Assembly (NCBI GenBank): GCA_000430305.1
Contig: ASZZ01000003.1
Span: forward strand, 62,001-126,000
Origin: Streptococcus mitis 17/34
GTDB lineage: Bacteria > Bacillota > Bacilli > Lactobacillales > Streptococcaceae
Direction: 5' to 3'
Length of the DNA stretch: 64,000 bases
Positions 9,092 to 17,318 of the stretch are shown here, piece after piece. The notes under the pieces are model-generated. The model had not been told where the DNA came from. It did not search any database and saw nothing but the letters and a program-made list of their open reading frames with translations. Positions within the stretch are counted from its first letter, which is position 1. Each line of letters begins with the position of its first letter. The position numbers and the translations under genes were made by a program.

Positions 9092-9946
9092 ATGAATACA
9101 AATCTTGCAAGTTTTATCGTTGGACTCATCATCGATGAAAATGACCGTTTATACTTTGTGCAAAAGGATGGCCAAACTTATGCCCTTGCCAAGGAAGAAG
9201 GTCAGCATACAGTAGGGGATACGGTCAAAGGTTTTGCTTATACAGATATGAAGCAAAAACTCCGCTTGACAACTCTAGAAGTCACTGCCACTCAAGAACA
9301 ATTTGGTTGGGGCCGTGTCACAGAAGTTCGTAAGGACTTGGGTGTCTTTGTGGATACAGGTCTTCCTGACAAGGAAATCGTAGTGTCACTTGATATTCTT
9401 CCTGAGCTCAAGGAACTCTGGCCTAAGAAGGGCGATCAACTCTACATCCGTCTTGAAGTAGACAAGAAAGACCGAATCTGGGGACTCTTGGCTTATCAAG
9501 AAGACTTCCAACGTCTGGCTCGTCCTGCCTATAACAACATGCAGAACCAAAACTGGCCAGCCATTGTGTACCGCCTCAAGCTGTCAGGAACTTTTGTTTA
9601 CTTACCAGAAAATAATATGCTTGGTTTTATTCACCCAAGTGAGCGTTATGCAGAACCACGTTTGGGGCAAGTCTTAGATGCGCGTGTCATTGGTTTCCGT
9701 GAAGTGGACCGTACCTTGAACCTCTCTCTCAAACCACGTTCCTTTGAAATGTTGGAAAATGATGCTCAGATGATTTTGACGTATTTGGAAAGCAATGGCG
9801 GTTTCATGACCTTAAATGATAAATCATCTCCTGATGACATCAAGGCTACCTTTGGTATTTCTAAAGGTCAGTTCAAGAAAGCACTCGGTGGTTTGATGAA
9901 GGCTGGCAAAATCAAGCAAGACCAGTTTGGGACAGAGTTGATTTAG
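9092..9946 (+). CDS. cvfB: S1 RNA-binding protein CvfB
   Basis: RNA-binding protein of the CvfB/YitL family, linked in staphylococci to virulence gene control; its target in streptococci is not evident from the sequence. It has 284 residues from ATG 9092, which follows an AGAAGGAA site. Tandem S1-like OB folds are visible ([42 protein letters not shown]), with a C-terminal winged-helix ([21 protein letters not shown]). Because of the frr frameshift, naive gene calling fuses it to frr; its own start, ribosome site and the hairpin in between show it is separate. It precedes yozE by 8 bases. Confidence 0.92.
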   Translation: MNTNLASFIVGLIIDENDRLYFVQKDGQTYALAKEEGQHTVGDTVKGFAYTDMKQKLRLTTLEVTATQEQFGWGRVTEVRKDLGVFVDTGLPDKEIVVSLDILPELKELWPKKGDQLYIRLEVDKKDRIWGLLAYQEDFQRLARPAYNNMQNQNWPAIVYRLKLSGTFVYLPENNMLGFIHPSERYAEPRLGQVLDARVIGFREVDRTLNLSLKPRSFEMLENDAQMILTYLESNGGFMTLNDKSSPDDIKATFGISKGQFKKALGGLMKAGKIKQDQFGTELI

Positions 9947-9954
9947 GGTGGTAT

Positions 9955-10170
9955 ATGAGAAAATCATTTTACACTTGGCTCATGACTGAGCGCAATCCTA
10001 AAAGTAATAGTCCTAAAGCCATTTTGGCAGACCTCGCTTTTGAAGAGTCATCCTTTCCAAAACATACAGATGATTTTGATGAGGTGAGTCGCTTTTTAGA
10101 GGAACATGCCAGTTTCTCTTTCAATCTAGGAGACTTTGACGCTATCTGGCAAGAATACTTAGAACACTAG
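9955..10170 (+). CDS. YozE family protein (UPF0346)
   Basis: A 71-residue acidic protein of the YozE_SAM_like family, found across Firmicutes, with no established biochemical role. It starts at ATG 9955 eight bases after cvfB, behind AGGGTGG, so both are probably on one message. Typical features are the N-terminal [12 protein letters not shown] and the aromatic/acidic C-terminus ([11 protein letters not shown]). It is predicted to be an all-helical cytoplasmic protein with no membrane segment. Confidence 0.88.
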   Translation: MRKSFYTWLMTERNPKSNSPKAILADLAFEESSFPKHTDDFDEVSRFLEEHASFSFNLGDFDAIWQEYLEH

Positions 10171-10211
10171 AATGATTCACTAGGTTTGGGCTAGTAATTT
10201 ATCCATCCCTT

Positions 10212-10220
10212 TGCTATAAT
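10212..10220 (+). promoter_or_regulatory. phoH promoter, extended -10
   Basis: TGCTATAAT at 10212-10220 is a perfect extended -10 (TGn plus TATAAT), 34 bases before the phoH start. No convincing -35 is seen, which is common with extended -10 promoters in streptococci. Confidence 0.65.
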
Positions 10221-10254
10221 AAAAAGAAATAAACGGATTAGAGAGGTTCTTTAT

Positions 10255-11259
10255 TTGAAGGAACATTCAATTGACATTCAACTGAGTCATCCAGATGACC
10301 TGTTTCATCTTTTTGGTTCCAATGAACGCCATCTTCGTTTGATGGAAGAAGAGCTGGATGTGGTGATTCATGCCCGTACAGAGATTGTACAGGTTTTGGG
10401 AGAAGAGATTGCCTGTGAGGAAGCCCGTCAGGTTATTCAGGCTTTGATGGTCTTGGTGAACCGTGGGATGACCGTTGGTACTCCAGATGTGGTGACTGCA
10501 ATTAGCATGGTCAAAAACGATGAAATCGACAAGTTTGTCGCCCTTTATGAAGAAGAAATTATCAAGGACAATACAGGGAAGCCTATCCGTGTCAAAACAC
10601 TGGGTCAAAAACTTTATGTGGATAGTGTTAAACATCATGATGTGACCTTTGGAATCGGGCCTGCAGGGACAGGGAAGACCTTCCTTGCAGTGACCTTGGC
10701 AGTGACTGCTCTCAAGCGTGGGCAGGTCAAGCGAATTATCCTAACTCGTCCAGCAGTGGAAGCAGGAGAGAGTCTAGGTTTTCTTCCGGGTGATCTTAAG
10801 GAGAAGGTAGATCCTTACCTTCGACCTGTTTATGATGCCTTGTATCAGATTCTGGGCAAAGACCAAACGATTCGTCTCATGGAGCGTGAAATTATCGAAA
10901 TCGCCCCCCTTGCCTATATGCGTGGCCGAACCTTGGATGATGCCTTTGTCATTCTCGATGAGGCGCAAAATACGACCATCATGCAGATGAAGATGTTCTT
11001 GACTCGTTTAGGATTTAATTCTAAAATGATTGTCAATGGAGATATCAGTCAGATTGACCTGCCACGCAATGTCAAGTCAGGTTTGATTGATGCTCAAGAA
11101 AAACTCAAGAACATCCATCAGATTGACTTTGTTCATTTTTCAGCCAAGGATGTGGTTCGCCATCCAGTTGTCGCTCAGATTATCCGAGCTTATGAACCAG
11201 CTCCAATTAAAAATGAAGAGAGTGAAGAATTAGAGTCTCAACCTCTGTCTGAAGGGTAG
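10255..11259 (+). CDS. phoH: PhoH family ATPase
   Basis: P-loop ATPase of the PhoH/YbeZ family, related to the nucleotide-binding half of superfamily 1 helicases and functionally linked to YbeY and RNA metabolism. It has 334 residues from a TTG start at 10255, with AGAGG eight bases upstream and a family-typical N-terminus (KEHSIDIQL). Walker A is GPAGTGKT (residues 135-142), Walker B is VILDEAQN, and RPAVEAGESLGFLPGD is the family motif. The C-terminus is acidic. The gene is transcribed alone; ybeY itself is at 22862 in this window. Confidence 0.94.
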   Translation: MKEHSIDIQLSHPDDLFHLFGSNERHLRLMEEELDVVIHARTEIVQVLGEEIACEEARQVIQALMVLVNRGMTVGTPDVVTAISMVKNDEIDKFVALYEEEIIKDNTGKPIRVKTLGQKLYVDSVKHHDVTFGIGPAGTGKTFLAVTLAVTALKRGQVKRIILTRPAVEAGESLGFLPGDLKEKVDPYLRPVYDALYQILGKDQTIRLMEREIIEIAPLAYMRGRTLDDAFVILDEAQNTTIMQMKMFLTRLGFNSKMIVNGDISQIDLPRNVKSGLIDAQEKLKNIHQIDFVHFSAKDVVRHPVVAQIIRAYEPAPIKNEESEELESQPLSEG

Positions 11260-11365
11260 TTCTTTTGTACTTAAAGTTATCTCAATACTAAGTATAAATT
11301 TGCTTTTTAGATATTTCATTCAATATCCTTATCTTAGTTAGAAACTTTTTAAGTGGTGGAAACGT

Positions 11366-11935
11366 ATGGAATCAATCTTTTTAAAACTATCCCAGTATCC
11401 AATAATGGAGACAGAGCGTTTATTGCTTAGACCTGTAACCTTGGATGATGCGGAAGCTATGTTTGAGTATGCCTCAGATAGAGAAAATACGCGCTACACT
11501 TTTCAAACAAATCAAAGTTTGGAAGAAACCAAGAATAACATTGCTCAGTTCTACTTGGCTAATCCCTTGGGACGTTGGGGGATTGAATTAAAAGATAACG
11601 GCAAGTTTATCGAAACTATTGACTTACACAAGATTGATCCTGTTCTTAAGAAGGCAGCTATTGGTTACATTATCAATAAAAAGTATTGGAATCAAGGTTT
11701 GGCGACAGAAGCCAATCGTGCCGTGATTGAGCTGGCTTTTGAGAAGATTGGAATGAACAAGTTGACCGCCCTTCACGATAAGGACAATCCTGCATCTGGA
11801 AAGGTCATGGAGAAATCAGGCATGTGTTTTTCCCATGCAGAACCATATGCTTGTATGGACCAGCATGAAGAAGGCCGAATTGTTACAAGAGTTCATTATG
11901 TCTTGACTAAGGAAGACTATTTTGCAAATAAATAA
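11366..11935 (+). CDS. GNAT family N-acetyltransferase (RimJ/RimL type)
   Basis: Predicted acetyl-CoA-dependent N-acetyltransferase of 189 residues; the substrate is unknown. The N-terminal METERLLLRPVTLDDAEAMF is typical of the RimJ/RimL and ribosomal-protein acetyltransferase subgroup. The acetyl-CoA loop region is YWNQGLATEANRAVI, and NPASGKVMEKSGM matches motif B. The start ATG 11366 follows GTGGTGG. It is separated from phoH by 106 bases and ends at a terminator just before the competence operon. Confidence 0.88.
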   Translation: MESIFLKLSQYPIMETERLLLRPVTLDDAEAMFEYASDRENTRYTFQTNQSLEETKNNIAQFYLANPLGRWGIELKDNGKFIETIDLHKIDPVLKKAAIGYIINKKYWNQGLATEANRAVIELAFEKIGMNKLTALHDKDNPASGKVMEKSGMCFSHAEPYACMDQHEEGRIVTRVHYVLTKEDYFANK

Positions 11936-11936
11936 T

Positions 11937-11966
11937 CAGTTGAGAAGAAATTTTCAACTGTTTTTT
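11937..11966 (+). terminator. Intrinsic terminator before comEA
   Basis: CAGTTGA (11937-11943) pairs with TCAACTG (11954-11960), followed by six T. It insulates the SigX-driven comEA-comEC operon from upstream transcription; its T-run also forms the T-rich stretch before the com-box. Confidence 0.85.
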
Positions 11967-11974
11967 CTTCCTCT

Positions 11975-11982
11975 TACGAATA
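11975..11982 (+). promoter_or_regulatory. SigX com-box (cin-box) of comEA-comEC
   Basis: TACGAATA, the exact late-competence promoter element recognised by the alternative sigma factor ComX/SigX in streptococci, lies 20 bases before comEA, just after a T-rich run. It implies expression only during competence. Confidence 0.92.
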
Positions 11983-12002
11983 ATCTAAGAGAGGAGAAAA
12001 AT

Positions 12003-12641
12003 ATGGAAGTAATTATCGAGAAAATCAAAGAGTATAAAATCATCGTCACCTGTACTGGTCTGGGCTTGCTTGTTGGCGGATTTTTCCTGCTAAAACCAGT
12101 TCCACAAACACCTGTCAAAGAAACAAATTTGCAGGCTGAAGTTGCAGCTGTTTCCAAGGATTCATCGACCGAAAAGGAAGTGAAGGAAGAACCGGTTGAA
12201 CAAGATCTAATCACAGTAGATGTGAAAGGTGCTGTCAAATCGCCAGGAATTTATGATTTGCCTGTAGGTGGTCGGGTCAATGATGCTGTTCAGAAGGCTG
12301 GTGGTTTGACAGATCAAGCAGACAGCAAGTCACTCAATCTAGCTCAGAAAGTTAGTGATGAGACTCTAGTTTACGTTCCCACTAAGGGCGAAGAAGCAGC
12401 TAGTCAACAGACTACTTTGGGGACAGCTTCTTCAACAAGCAAGGAAAAGAAGGTCAATCTCAACAAGGCTAGTCTGGAAGAGCTTAAACAGGTCAAAGGA
12501 TTAGGTGGCAAACGAGCTCAGGACATTATCGACCATCGTGAAACAAATGGCAAATTCAAGTCGGTTGATGAACTTAAGAAGGTCTCTGGCATTGGTGCTA
12601 AAACGATAGAAAAGCTAAAAGACTATGTTACAGTGGATTAA
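12003..12641 (+). CDS. comEA: Competence DNA receptor ComEA
   Basis: Membrane-anchored receptor that binds incoming double-stranded DNA during transformation (pneumococcal CelA). It has 212 residues from ATG 12003 behind GAGAGGAG. Residues 12-30 form a single signal-anchor helix (KIIVTCTGLGLLVGG), then a Ser/Glu-rich linker, an SLBB domain (TVDVKGAVKSPGIYDLPVGG) and two C-terminal helix-hairpin-helix motifs (VKGLGGKRAQDII, VSGIGAKTIEKLK) that bind DNA. A longer frame from 11922 begins before the com-box and is rejected. It overlaps comEC by 17 bases. Confidence 0.96.
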   Translation: MEVIIEKIKEYKIIVTCTGLGLLVGGFFLLKPVPQTPVKETNLQAEVAAVSKDSSTEKEVKEEPVEQDLITVDVKGAVKSPGIYDLPVGGRVNDAVQKAGGLTDQADSKSLNLAQKVSDETLVYVPTKGEEAASQQTTLGTASSTSKEKKVNLNKASLEELKQVKGLGGKRAQDIIDHRETNGKFKSVDELKKVSGIGAKTIEKLKDYVTVD

Positions 12642-14865
12642 GAATTTCCCCATTCCCCTAATTTACCTGAGTTTTCTGTTACTTTGGCTTTATTACGCTA
12701 TTTTCTCATCATCCTATCTTGCTTTGTTGGGCTTCGTTTTTCTGCTAATCTGTCTTTTTTTACAATTTCCTTGGAAATCTGCTAGCAAAGTTCTAATGAT
12801 TTGCGGAATCTTTGCCTTCTGGTTTCTGTTTCAAACTTGGCAACAGAGTCAAGCAAGTCAAAACCTAGCGGACTCTGTTGAAAGGGTACGGATTTTGCCT
12901 GACACTATTAAGGTCAATGGTGACAGTCTATCCTTTCGGGGCAAGTCTGATGGACGTATTTTTCAAGTCTATTATAAGCTTCAGTCCGAGGAGGAGAAAG
13001 AAGCCTTTCAAACCTTAACAGACCTTCATGAGATAGAACTTGAAGGAAAACTTTCAGAACCAGAAGGGCAGAGAAATTTTGGTGGCTTTAATTACCAGTC
13101 CTATCTGAAGACTCAGGGAATTTATCAGATACTCAATATCAAAAGAATCCAGTCACTTCAAAAGGTTAGCAGTTGGGATATAGGTGAAAACCTGTCTAGT
13201 TTACGTCGAAGGGCTGTAGTTTGGATCAAGACGCACTTTCCAGACCCTATGCGCAATTACATGACGGGGCTTCTATTAGGACATCTGGACACCGACTTTG
13301 AGGAGATGAATGAGCTTTATTCTAGTCTAGGAATTATCCATCTTTTTGCCTTGTCGGGCATGCAGGTAGGCTTTTTCATGGATGGATTTAAGAAACTTCT
13401 CTTGCTATCGGGCTTGACCCAAGAAAAGTTGAAATGGCTGACTTATCCCTTTTCCCTTGTCTATGCAGGTCTGACAGGATTTTCAGCATCGGTCATTCGT
13501 AGTCTCTTGCAGAAACTACTGGCTCAACATGGTGTTAAGGGCTTGGATAATTTTGCATTAACGGTTCTTGTTCTCTTTATCGTCATGCCCAACTTTTTCT
13601 TGACAGCAGGAGGAGTCTTGTCCTGCGCCTATGCTTTTATCTTGACCATGACCAGCAAAGAAAGGGAGGGACTCAAGGCTGTTGCTAGAGAAAGTCTAGT
13701 CATTTCCTTGGGAATATTGCCCATTTTATCTTTCTATTTTGCAGAATTTCAGCCTTGGTCTATCCTCTTGACCTTTGTCTTTTCCTTTCTATTTGACTTG
13801 GTCTTCTTACCGCTATTGTCTATCTTATTTGCCCTTTCCTTTCTTTATCCAGTCACTCAACTTAATTTTATCTTTGAATGGTTGGAAAGCATTATTCGCT
13901 TGGTATCGCAGCTGGCAAGTAGGCCTCTGGTCTTTGGACAACCCAATGCATGGCTATTGATAATACTATTAATTTCTTTGGCTTTGGTCTATGATTTGAG
14001 GAAAAACATTAAAAGTCTAACAGTATTGAGCTTATTGCTTGCAAGTCTCTTTTGCTTGACCAAGCATCCACTGGAAAATGAAGTTACTATACTGGATGTG
14101 GGGCAAGGCGAGAGTCTTTTCTTACGGGATGTAACTGGGAAGACCATTCTCATAGATGTAGGTGGCAAGGAAGAATCTGATAAGAAAATCGAAAAATGGC
14201 AAGAAAAGGCGATGACCAGCAATGCCCAGCGAACCTTGGTCCCCTATTTAAAAAGTCGTGGAATAGCTAAGATTGATCAGCTGATTTTAACCAACACGGA
14301 CAAGGAACATGTTGGAGATTTGTTGGAGGTGACCAAGGCTTTTCATGTCGGAGAGATTTTAGTATCAAAAGGCAGTTTGAAACAGAAGGAATTTGTGACA
14401 GAACTACAGGCGACTCAAACTAAAGTGCGTAGTGTGACAGTAGGAGAGAACTTGCCAATTTTTGGAAGTCAGTTAGAAGTCCTATCTCCAAGGAAAATTG
14501 GAGATGGAGGGCATGAAGACTCCCTAGTTCTGTATGGAAAACTTTTGGATAAGCACTTTCTCTTCACAGGAAATTTGGAGGAGAAAGGAGAGAAGGACTT
14601 GCTGAAGCAATATCCTGACCTAGAGGTGGATGTTTTGAAAGCTGGCCAACATGGCTCTAAAAAATCATCAAGTTCAGCCTTTTTAGAACAGCTCAAACCA
14701 GAGATGACTCTCATCTCAGTTGGAAAGAATAATCGAACGAAACTCCCCCATCAGGAAACCTTGACACGACTGGAAGGTATCAATAGTAAAGTTTACCGAA
14801 CTGACCAGCAAGGAGCTATACGCTTTAAAGGATGGAAAAGTTGGAAAATCGAAAGTGTTCGTTAG
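12625..14865 (+). CDS. comEC: Competence DNA-uptake channel ComEC
   Basis: Polytopic membrane channel that carries single-stranded DNA across the membrane (pneumococcal CelB). It has 746 residues. Two N-terminal membrane segments precede an OB-like DUF4131 domain (about residues 60-170), then the multi-spanning Competence domain (residues 200-470, including the HLFALSGMQVGF motif), then a C-terminal metallo-beta-lactamase-like domain (ILDVGQGESLFLRD, AGQHGSKKSSS). The position of the usual HxHxDH metal motif reads TNTDKEHVGDL, so two histidines are absent. Translation overlaps comEA by 17 bases. Regulated by SigX. Confidence 0.96.
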   Translation: MLQWIKNFPIPLIYLSFLLLWLYYAIFSSSYLALLGFVFLLICLFLQFPWKSASKVLMICGIFAFWFLFQTWQQSQASQNLADSVERVRILPDTIKVNGDSLSFRGKSDGRIFQVYYKLQSEEEKEAFQTLTDLHEIELEGKLSEPEGQRNFGGFNYQSYLKTQGIYQILNIKRIQSLQKVSSWDIGENLSSLRRRAVVWIKTHFPDPMRNYMTGLLLGHLDTDFEEMNELYSSLGIIHLFALSGMQVGFFMDGFKKLLLLSGLTQEKLKWLTYPFSLVYAGLTGFSASVIRSLLQKLLAQHGVKGLDNFALTVLVLFIVMPNFFLTAGGVLSCAYAFILTMTSKEREGLKAVARESLVISLGILPILSFYFAEFQPWSILLTFVFSFLFDLVFLPLLSILFALSFLYPVTQLNFIFEWLESIIRLVSQLASRPLVFGQPNAWLLIILLISLALVYDLRKNIKSLTVLSLLLASLFCLTKHPLENEVTILDVGQGESLFLRDVTGKTILIDVGGKEESDKKIEKWQEKAMTSNAQRTLVPYLKSRGIAKIDQLILTNTDKEHVGDLLEVTKAFHVGEILVSKGSLKQKEFVTELQATQTKVRSVTVGENLPIFGSQLEVLSPRKIGDGGHEDSLVLYGKLLDKHFLFTGNLEEKGEKDLLKQYPDLEVDVLKAGQHGSKKSSSSAFLEQLKPEMTLISVGKNNRTKLPHQETLTRLEGINSKVYRTDQQGAIRFKGWKSWKIESVR

Positions 14866-15231
14866 GAAGAAAAATGTTATATATTAGTAAAATAAACTAA
14901 AAATCTGTTGCATAATAATGATAAATACGATACAATGAAAGTGTTTACAATATCGATTATATAAATGCAATGAAACCATTAAAAATTTTCAAAAGTCGTT
15001 TAATTAGTTAATTTTTGATTGTTGGTCTTTTTCAGTTCAGTGTATCTATTGTAAGCGTTCTTAAAAGTTATCGGTATGATTAGAAAATATAGTACGAACT
15101 ATCACAGTCTCGTTATGATAGATATGATGAGTATAACGTTGATGGTGGTTGAAATTACGATTTTTTAGAGACATAAATTATTACAACGGTGGTTGTTAAT
15201 CTTTCAAGAGTGATAAAAAGGAGGGCAAGAT
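14866..15231. other. 366-bp AT-rich gap with decayed coding remnants
   Basis: No intact gene. From ATG 14970 a peptide MKPLKIFKSRLIS runs into a stop, and the same frame continues FLIVGLFQFSVSIVSVLKS before further stops. In another frame MIRKYSTNYHSL and a short hydrophobic stretch follow. KIFKSRL echoes the N-terminus of the permease at 15823 (KVFKSRLNW), and the DNA (TTTTCAAAAGTCG) is shared. This suggests the remains of a membrane-protein gene that once belonged to the ABC exporter locus. It also holds a promoter at 14908. Confidence 0.5.
14908..14936 (+). promoter_or_regulatory. Promoter-like site upstream of the ABC exporter
   Basis: TTGCAT at 14908-14913, exactly 17 bases, then TACAAT at 14931-14936. 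It could drive the decayed segment and, through a leader of about 290 bases, the ABC ATPase at 15232. Confidence 0.5.
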
Positions 15232-15819
15232 ATGTTGCAGCTTACTCATGTGACCTTAAAAACGCGACAAGTCATCTTACAAGATGTTGATTTTACATTT
15301 GAAAAGGGTAGGATTTATGGTATTCTTGCTATCAACGGTTCTGGAAAGACGACACTTTTCCGCGCCATTAGCAATTTAATTTCTATAAGTAGCGGAAATA
15401 TTGCAGCCCCTCCTTCTTTATTTTATTATGAGAGTATTGAATGGCTGGATGGAAACTTAAGTGGGATGGACTACCTTCGTCTTATCAAAAACATCTGGAA
15501 GTCAGACTTGAACTTGAGGGATGAAATCGCCTATTGGGAAATGTCGGACTATATCAGTCTTCCCATCCGCAAGTATTCCTTAGGTATGAAGCAACGCTTG
15601 GTGATTGCCATGTATTTCCTTAGTCAGGCGAAATGCTGGCTTATGGATGAGATTACAAATGGCTTAGATGAGTATTATCGACAGAAGTTTTTTGATAGGC
15701 TGGCGCAAACCGATAGACAAGAACAGCTGGTTCTTTTAAGTTCCCACTATAAGGAAGAGTTGGTTGATGTCTGTGATAGAGTAGTAACCATTCATCAGGG
15801 GCAGATAGAAGAGGTTTAG
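15232..15819 (+). CDS. ABC transporter ATP-binding protein (small exporter type)
   Basis: A short (195-residue) ATPase of an ABC exporter; the substrate is unknown. Walker A reads AINGSGKTT (residues 33-41, with Ala in place of the first Gly), the signature is YSLGMKQRL rather than LSGGQ, Walker B is CWLMDEITNGLD, and the switch histidine lies in SSHYKEEL. The shortness and divergent signature resemble bacteriocin-immunity or CcmA-type ATPases. A GGAGG site precedes ATG 15232. It is followed after 3 bases by the permease at 15823. The exporter lies between competence and translation genes with no clear functional partner. Confidence 0.85.
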   Translation: MLQLTHVTLKTRQVILQDVDFTFEKGRIYGILAINGSGKTTLFRAISNLISISSGNIAAPPSLFYYESIEWLDGNLSGMDYLRLIKNIWKSDLNLRDEIAYWEMSDYISLPIRKYSLGMKQRLVIAMYFLSQAKCWLMDEITNGLDEYYRQKFFDRLAQTDRQEQLVLLSSHYKEELVDVCDRVVTIHQGQIEEV

Positions 15820-15822
15820 TTT

Positions 15823-17033
15823 ATGAAAGATATTAGTCTATTTTTATTGAAAAAAGTTTTCAAAAGTCGCTTAAACTGGATTATCTTAGCTTTATTTGTA
15901 TCTGTACTCGGTGTTACCTTTTATTTCAATAGTCGGACTGCAAACTCCGTCAGCTTGGAGAGCGAGTTGGAAACCCGTCTTGTAAAAAATGAGAGAGTCA
16001 TCAATGAATATGAAGAGAAACTCTCCCAAATATCTGATACCAACTCTGAGGAATACCAGATTGCTAAAGTTAATTTAGAATCGCAAAAAAATCTTTTGAC
16101 TCAAGAGAAAGAAATTCTGGCTTTGTTAAAAGAAGGACGCTGGAAAGAAGCCTACTATTTGCAGTGGCAAGCTGAGGAAAAGAGTTATGAAATTGTATCG
16201 AAGCAACCGACTTCTAGCTCTGACTTTAAAATGGCGGTTGACCGCGAACGAAAGACTTACCAAGCCCTATATCCCTTGAACATAAAAGCCCACAATTTAG
16301 TTTATCCGACCCACGGGATTGATCAGATTGTCTGGATTTTAGAGGTTATCATCCCAAGCTTGTTTGTGGTTGCTATTATTTTTATGCTAACGCAACTTTT
16401 TGCAGAAAGATATCAAAATCATCTGGACACAGCTCAGTTATATCCTTTTTCAAAAGTTACATTTGCAATATCCTCTCTTGGAGTTGGAGTGGGTTATGTA
16501 ACTGTGCTGTTTATCGGAATCAGCGGATTTTCTTTTCTAGTGGGAAGTCTGATAAGTGGTTTTGGACAGTTAGATTATCCCTACCCGATTTATAGCTTAG
16601 TGAATCAAGAGGTAACTATTGGAAAGATACAAGATGTGTTATTTCCTGGCTTGTTCTTAGCTTTCTTATCCTTTATCGTTATTGTGGAAGTTGTGTATTT
16701 GATTACTTACTTTTTCAAGCAAAAAATGCCTGTCCTTTTTCACTCATTGGGATTGTTGGCTTATTGTTCGGCATCCAAACAATTCAGCCTCTTCAAAGGA
16801 TTGCACATCTGATTCCCTTTACTTACTTGCGTTCAGTGGAGATTTTGTCTGGAAGATTACCTAAGCAGATTGATAATGTCAATCTAAATTGGAGCATGGG
16901 GCTAGTTTTACTTCCTTGCCTGATTATCCTTTTGTTAGTGGGGATTCTATTTATCGAAAGATGGGGAAGTTCACAGAAAAAGAATTTTTTAATAGATCCT
17001 AGCTTTCCTATAGGGAAAATAAGTAAAAACTAA
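15823..17033 (+). pseudogene. ABC transporter permease, frameshifted
   Basis: Membrane partner of the preceding ATPase, about 403 residues when repaired. It has an N-terminal membrane helix (residues 15-35), a large extracytoplasmic coiled-coil-like segment (ETRLVKNERVINEYEEKLSQ, about 45-170) and then several membrane helices, an ABC-2 type layout. The frame breaks near 16761, where GGCTTATTG would read correctly with one more T (giving ALLFGIQTIQPL). The remainder runs to 17033. Unlike the housekeeping frameshifts here, this dispensable gene could really be mutated, but the indel type is the same as elsewhere in the window. Confidence 0.8.
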
Positions 17034-17036
17034 CAT

Positions 17037-17067
17037 AGAGAGGGAATCAACTTGATTCTCTCTTTTT
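17037..17067 (+). terminator. Intrinsic terminator after the ABC exporter
   Basis: GAATCAA and TTGATTC form a tight stem with flanking AGAG/CTCT pairs, followed by five T. Confidence 0.8.
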
Positions 17068-17125
17068 GATTCGAAAACCAAGACAAAATACAAACACAAA
17101 CTTTTCAAAAAAATAATTTTTTATC

Positions 17126-17154
17126 TTGACAAGGGCTAGAAAACTTGGTATCAT
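17126..17154 (+). promoter_or_regulatory. Promoter of infC-rpmI-rplT
   Basis: A perfect -35 TTGACA (17126-17131), 17-base spacer and TATCAT (17149-17154). Transcription would begin near 17161, giving a leader of about 158 bases before infC. Confidence 0.85.
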
Positions 17155-17160
17155 ATAAAA

Positions 17161-17290
17161 GTTGAGAAAAGCAGAAGTGAGAGCTTCTCGCCTTGTGACA
17201 TTAAGTTGCCTGGCCCTACGGATGAAAAGTTTCTAAGAAACGCTATCATAACGTGCGGGCTTGTATATTTACGAGTCCGCTATTGTTTTT
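17161..17290 (+). promoter_or_regulatory. L20-type ribosomal protein leader with attenuator
   Basis: The leader holds an upstream hairpin (AGAAG/CTTCT near 17172-17187) and a strong terminator: GCGGGCTTGTA (17255-17265) with TACGAGTCCGC (17270-17280; two G-U pairs), then a T-rich run to 17290, 28 bases before infC. This is the Firmicutes L20 leader arrangement, in which excess L20 binds the leader and causes premature termination of infC-rpmI-rplT. Assignment is from position and architecture; binding itself is inferred. Confidence 0.8.
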
Positions 17291-17318
17291 CTCTAATAAA
17301 ACAAAAGAGGTGAAAACC

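Noticed and set aside
10171-10205. Possible terminator CACTAG/CTAGT after yozE
   Set aside because: Five pairs only and no T-run follows.
11922-12002. Extended comEA N-terminus (27 extra codons)
   Set aside because: It would begin before the terminator and com-box, upstream of the promoter itself.
14866-15231. Promoter-proximal gene in the 366-bp gap
   Set aside because: All frames carry several stops; no single-base correction opens a long frame, unlike the nine clear frameshifts.
15232-17033. A bacteriocin or defence cluster around the ABC exporter
   Set aside because: No precursor peptide with a leader, modification enzyme or immunity gene is present next to it.
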